Shown here: positions 62,254 to 64,000 of the stretch, piece after piece | How the letters are laid out: each line of letters opens with the position of its first letter | Numbering within the stretch: position 1 is the stretch's first letter | DNA from: Vibrio aerogenes | Lineage (GTDB): Bacteria > Pseudomonadota > Gammaproteobacteria > Enterobacterales > Vibrionaceae | DNA: 64,000 nucleotides | Assembly (NCBI RefSeq): GCF_024346755.1 | Contig: NZ_AP024861.1 | Location: 3,720,001-3,784,000 of the forward strand | Direction: 5' to 3' | The notes under the pieces: model-generated | What the model saw: the letters and a program-made list of their open reading frames with translations, nothing else | What the model was told of the DNA's origin: nothing | Database searches by the model: none | Position numbers and translations under genes: made by a program

Positions 62254-62604
62254 TGCTCAAAATATATCCGGTGGATGCGGACATACTGTTGTTAGAAAAT
62301 AAAACGACTATTCATAAAAAATAAACGATTGGGCCGGTGATCGAAGTCACAAGAGCCGCTTCAATCACCTGATTTTTATACCTTGGGATCTCATTAAAAA
62401 TAATGGTGAAAGGGTCATCTTACCTTCAGTTATTTTCCCTGAACTGAACCTGTTGATGAACCTGTTGATGACACTTTGAATCCTGCGTCTTGAGGTCACT
62501 TGGGTATATACAGAATTCTTAATACTTGATATCCGGGAATAATTCGCCCTGATATTAAACAAATGTGAAGCAGGTTCAGATAAAAAGATGAGAAAAACAG
62601 CAAA
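62254..62604. other. Intergenic region with palindromic repeat half-site
   Basis: 351 bases, no gene. Includes a 13-bp tandem duplication (TGAACCTGTTGAT twice, about 62445-62471) directly before repeat copy B. Confidence 0.6.
62478..62510. repeat. Palindromic repeat, half-site (copy B)
   Basis: GAATCCTGCGTCTTGAGG then TCACTTGGGTATATA, one base different from copy A over 31 positions. Confidence 0.85.
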
Positions 62605-63042
62605 TTATCGGGCTTCCACTTTATTGATATTAATGTCGGCATAACCATTCACGTCAGAAGCCATCAGCCAGATCCGCCCGTCAGAAACCCCAAACAAAAC
62701 CTGAATCTGCGCTTTGCCTTTTTTCTGCGGATATATACCGGATAATTGATACGTGCCGAGTCCGGTATCATCTTTGACATATTTAGAGCGGCCACGAAAC
62801 AGCTGAATGATAATTTCTTCCTGATCATCATCGGCTGTACTGAAGGTTTGCACCTGACGACACGGGAGCTCACACCCCATAAACAAAATCGGGTTCATCT
62901 CGCCACTATGCATCCCGATACCAATATCTTCAGACAAAGTTTGCCCCTGTGCGACCGGGGAATCAGGCTCGACAATGATCCCCGCTGCGTAAGCCGCACA
63001 CGAAAAAAAATATATCATCAGTAAAATCAGATACCTGCTCAT
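62605..63042 (-). CDS. Exported DnaK substrate-binding-domain-like protein
   Basis: 145 residues from ATG 63042 (AGGA seven bases upstream; ATG 63045 also possible). Signal peptide of about 20 residues ending AYAA. The mature part matches the beta-sandwich substrate-binding domain of Hsp70/DnaK: SEDIGIGMHSGEMNPIL, QTFSTADDDQEEIIIQ, GTYQLSGIYPQKKGKAQIQV, then a line equivalent to ILHVSA. There is no ATPase domain and no helical lid. Two Cys (GCELPCRQ) sit where DnaK has the TTIPTKKS loop and could form a disulfide in the periplasm. Possibly a holdase-like or adhesion role; unknown. Confidence 0.8.
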   Translation of the reverse strand: MSRYLILLMIYFFSCAAYAAGIIVEPDSPVAQGQTLSEDIGIGMHSGEMNPILFMGCELPCRQVQTFSTADDDQEEIIIQLFRGRSKYVKDDTGLGTYQLSGIYPQKKGKAQIQVLFGVSDGRIWLMASDVNGYADININKVEAR

Positions 63043-63287
63043 CATATCTTCCTGTACAACAAATCCCGGGGCAAAGCATTGACTAACGGATACCGGGATT
63101 CAAAAGACATCACCGGTTTATCGTAGCAGGTTATCCCTGAAATAGAAGCGCCATGTGGTAAAACCGGAATGGGTCTCTGTTTGCATCAATCCATGCAGGA
63201 AAAATGAGCCGGTTTTCAGCGATCAGGCGGGAGGGTTCTGTCACCAGAAAGCGCCATTCCCGCTTCACGCATCTGAGGTTAACAGGA

Positions 63288-64000
63288 TCAGCGCGTTAGT
63301 TTGATATCCCGGTAATCTTTTGGTGTTTGTGCCAGGTCTTTTTTGAACACTGAATACATATATTGCAGAGATGGATAACCACATAGTTCCGAAATTTCCT
63401 GAATAGACAGCATCGTGGTTGCCAGCAGATGGCAGGACCGGCGCAGCTTCGCATGGTGAATTTCATGGTGAATCGAATGCCCCATTTCCTGCTTGAAGCG
63501 GGTTTCTAAATTAGACCGTGAAACACCCACCGAATTCAGCACCTGTTCCACCTTGATGCCTTTGCAGGCATTGCGCCGGATGAAGTGCATTGCCTGAATC
63601 ACATAAGGATCTTTCAGCGCCTGATAATCCGTACTTTGACGTTCATATACTTTGGCAGGCGGAATAATAATGCGACAGGGCTCATTTTTCTTCTGCTGTT
63701 GGTACTCAAGCTGCTGATGTAATAATTTGGCCGCCTGATAGCCCATCGTTTTGCAACCCTGTCCGACTGAGCTCAGAGAAACCCGGGTCAGAAAACGAGC
63801 CAGTTGCTCATTATCAATCCCGATAACTGCGACTTTATCCGGCACCATAATATTCAGATTATCGCATACCTGAAGCAAGTGCCTCGCTCTGGCATCCGTC
63901 ACCGCAATAATACCGACCGGAGTCGGCAGCATTTGCAGCCAGTCAGCCAGACGGTTCATATCGTACTGCCAGGTTTTCGGGTCTGTCGCATTACCGCGGA
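63288..64000 (-). CDS. xylR: Xylose operon regulator XylR (partial, C-terminal part)
   Basis: About 237 C-terminal residues; the frame is open to the window edge, so the N-terminus lies beyond. A LacI/periplasmic-binding-type sensor (GIIAVTDARARHLLQ, VIGIDNEQLARFL, SLSSVGQGCKTMGYQAAK) is followed by an AraC-type double helix-turn-helix (GIKVEQVLNSVGVSRSNLE, LSIQEISELCGYPSLQYMYSVFKK). This order is that of E. coli XylR, which activates xylose uptake and use when xylose is bound; sequence similarity is high throughout. Xylose genes would be expected beyond the right edge. Confidence 0.94.
   Translation of the reverse strand, partial: RGNATDPKTWQYDMNRLADWLQMLPTPVGIIAVTDARARHLLQVCDNLNIMVPDKVAVIGIDNEQLARFLTRVSLSSVGQGCKTMGYQAAKLLHQQLEYQQQKKNEPCRIIIPPAKVYERQSTDYQALKDPYVIQAMHFIRRNACKGIKVEQVLNSVGVSRSNLETRFKQEMGHSIHHEIHHAKLRRSCHLLATTMLSIQEISELCGYPSLQYMYSVFKKDLAQTPKDYRDIKLTR

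Overview
The window looks like a chromosomal segment of a Vibrio (Vibrionaceae). The main reasons are the block coaBC - slmA - two lipid A acyltransferases - pyrE - rph - yicC, flanked by a chemoreceptor-like gene (an order I associate with V. cholerae and relatives), a thermostable-hemolysin-family gene, a Na+-pumping oxaloacetate decarboxylase, and a palindromic repeat with core ACTTGGGTATA. I saw no rRNA, tRNA, CRISPR array or prophage.

Layout. (1) 1-7.4 kb is core housekeeping: CoA synthesis, nucleoid occlusion, lipid A acylation, pyrimidine and RNA metabolism, including an rph-pyrE attenuator. (2) 7.4-25 kb is a mosaic of regulator/target pairs, many divergent: CitMHS transporter/glycerate kinase, EthD protein/PaaX-like regulator, qorB/HxlR regulator, Lrp/LysE exporter, EamA exporter/MocR regulator. 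It also holds two tandem secreted M35 metalloproteases, a lipoprotein GH9 cellulase, and an IS4-family element inserted exactly in the hairpin of a 155-bp intergenic repeat whose intact second copy lies 2.4 kb away. (3) 25-41 kb is a conflict island. It has an Hcp-DUF3289 fusion effector with an overlapping membrane immunity candidate, an McrB-like AAA+ plus DUF2357 nuclease pair, a SymE-family two-gene unit, and an orphan T6SS module (vgrG, DUF4123 adaptor, Tle1-like phospholipase, three tandem DUF2931-type lipoproteins). No T6SS structural genes are present, so these are auxiliary loci fed into a secretion machine encoded elsewhere. (4) 41-49.6 kb has a SixA-like phosphatase, a DJ-1 protein, an aldehyde dehydrogenase with its LysR regulator, and a compact three-gene operon (thermostable hemolysin family, AMP-forming ligase, Fe/2-oxoglutarate oxygenase) divergent from an AraC regulator, a plausible uncharacterised small-molecule pathway. 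(5) 49.6-60.6 kb is a tartrate/malate locus: LysR/tartrate-malate dehydrogenase, two overlapping GntR genes, and an eight-gene operon (SLC13 transporter, ttdA, ttdB, oadG, oadA, oadB, a Cys-rich small protein, citX). L-tartrate would enter, be dehydrated to oxaloacetate, and be decarboxylated with Na+ export. citX has no citrate lyase to act on here. (6) 60.6-64 kb has DUF5718, a GyrI-like domain protein, a secreted DnaK substrate-domain-like protein and the 3' part of xylR.

The most unusual structural signal is a set of short degenerate tandem arrays (15-22 bp units, 3-6 copies) at gene 3' ends. In three unrelated genes the first unit contains the stop codon. All start sites were chosen from ribosome-binding sites and family alignments from memory; no database search was possible.
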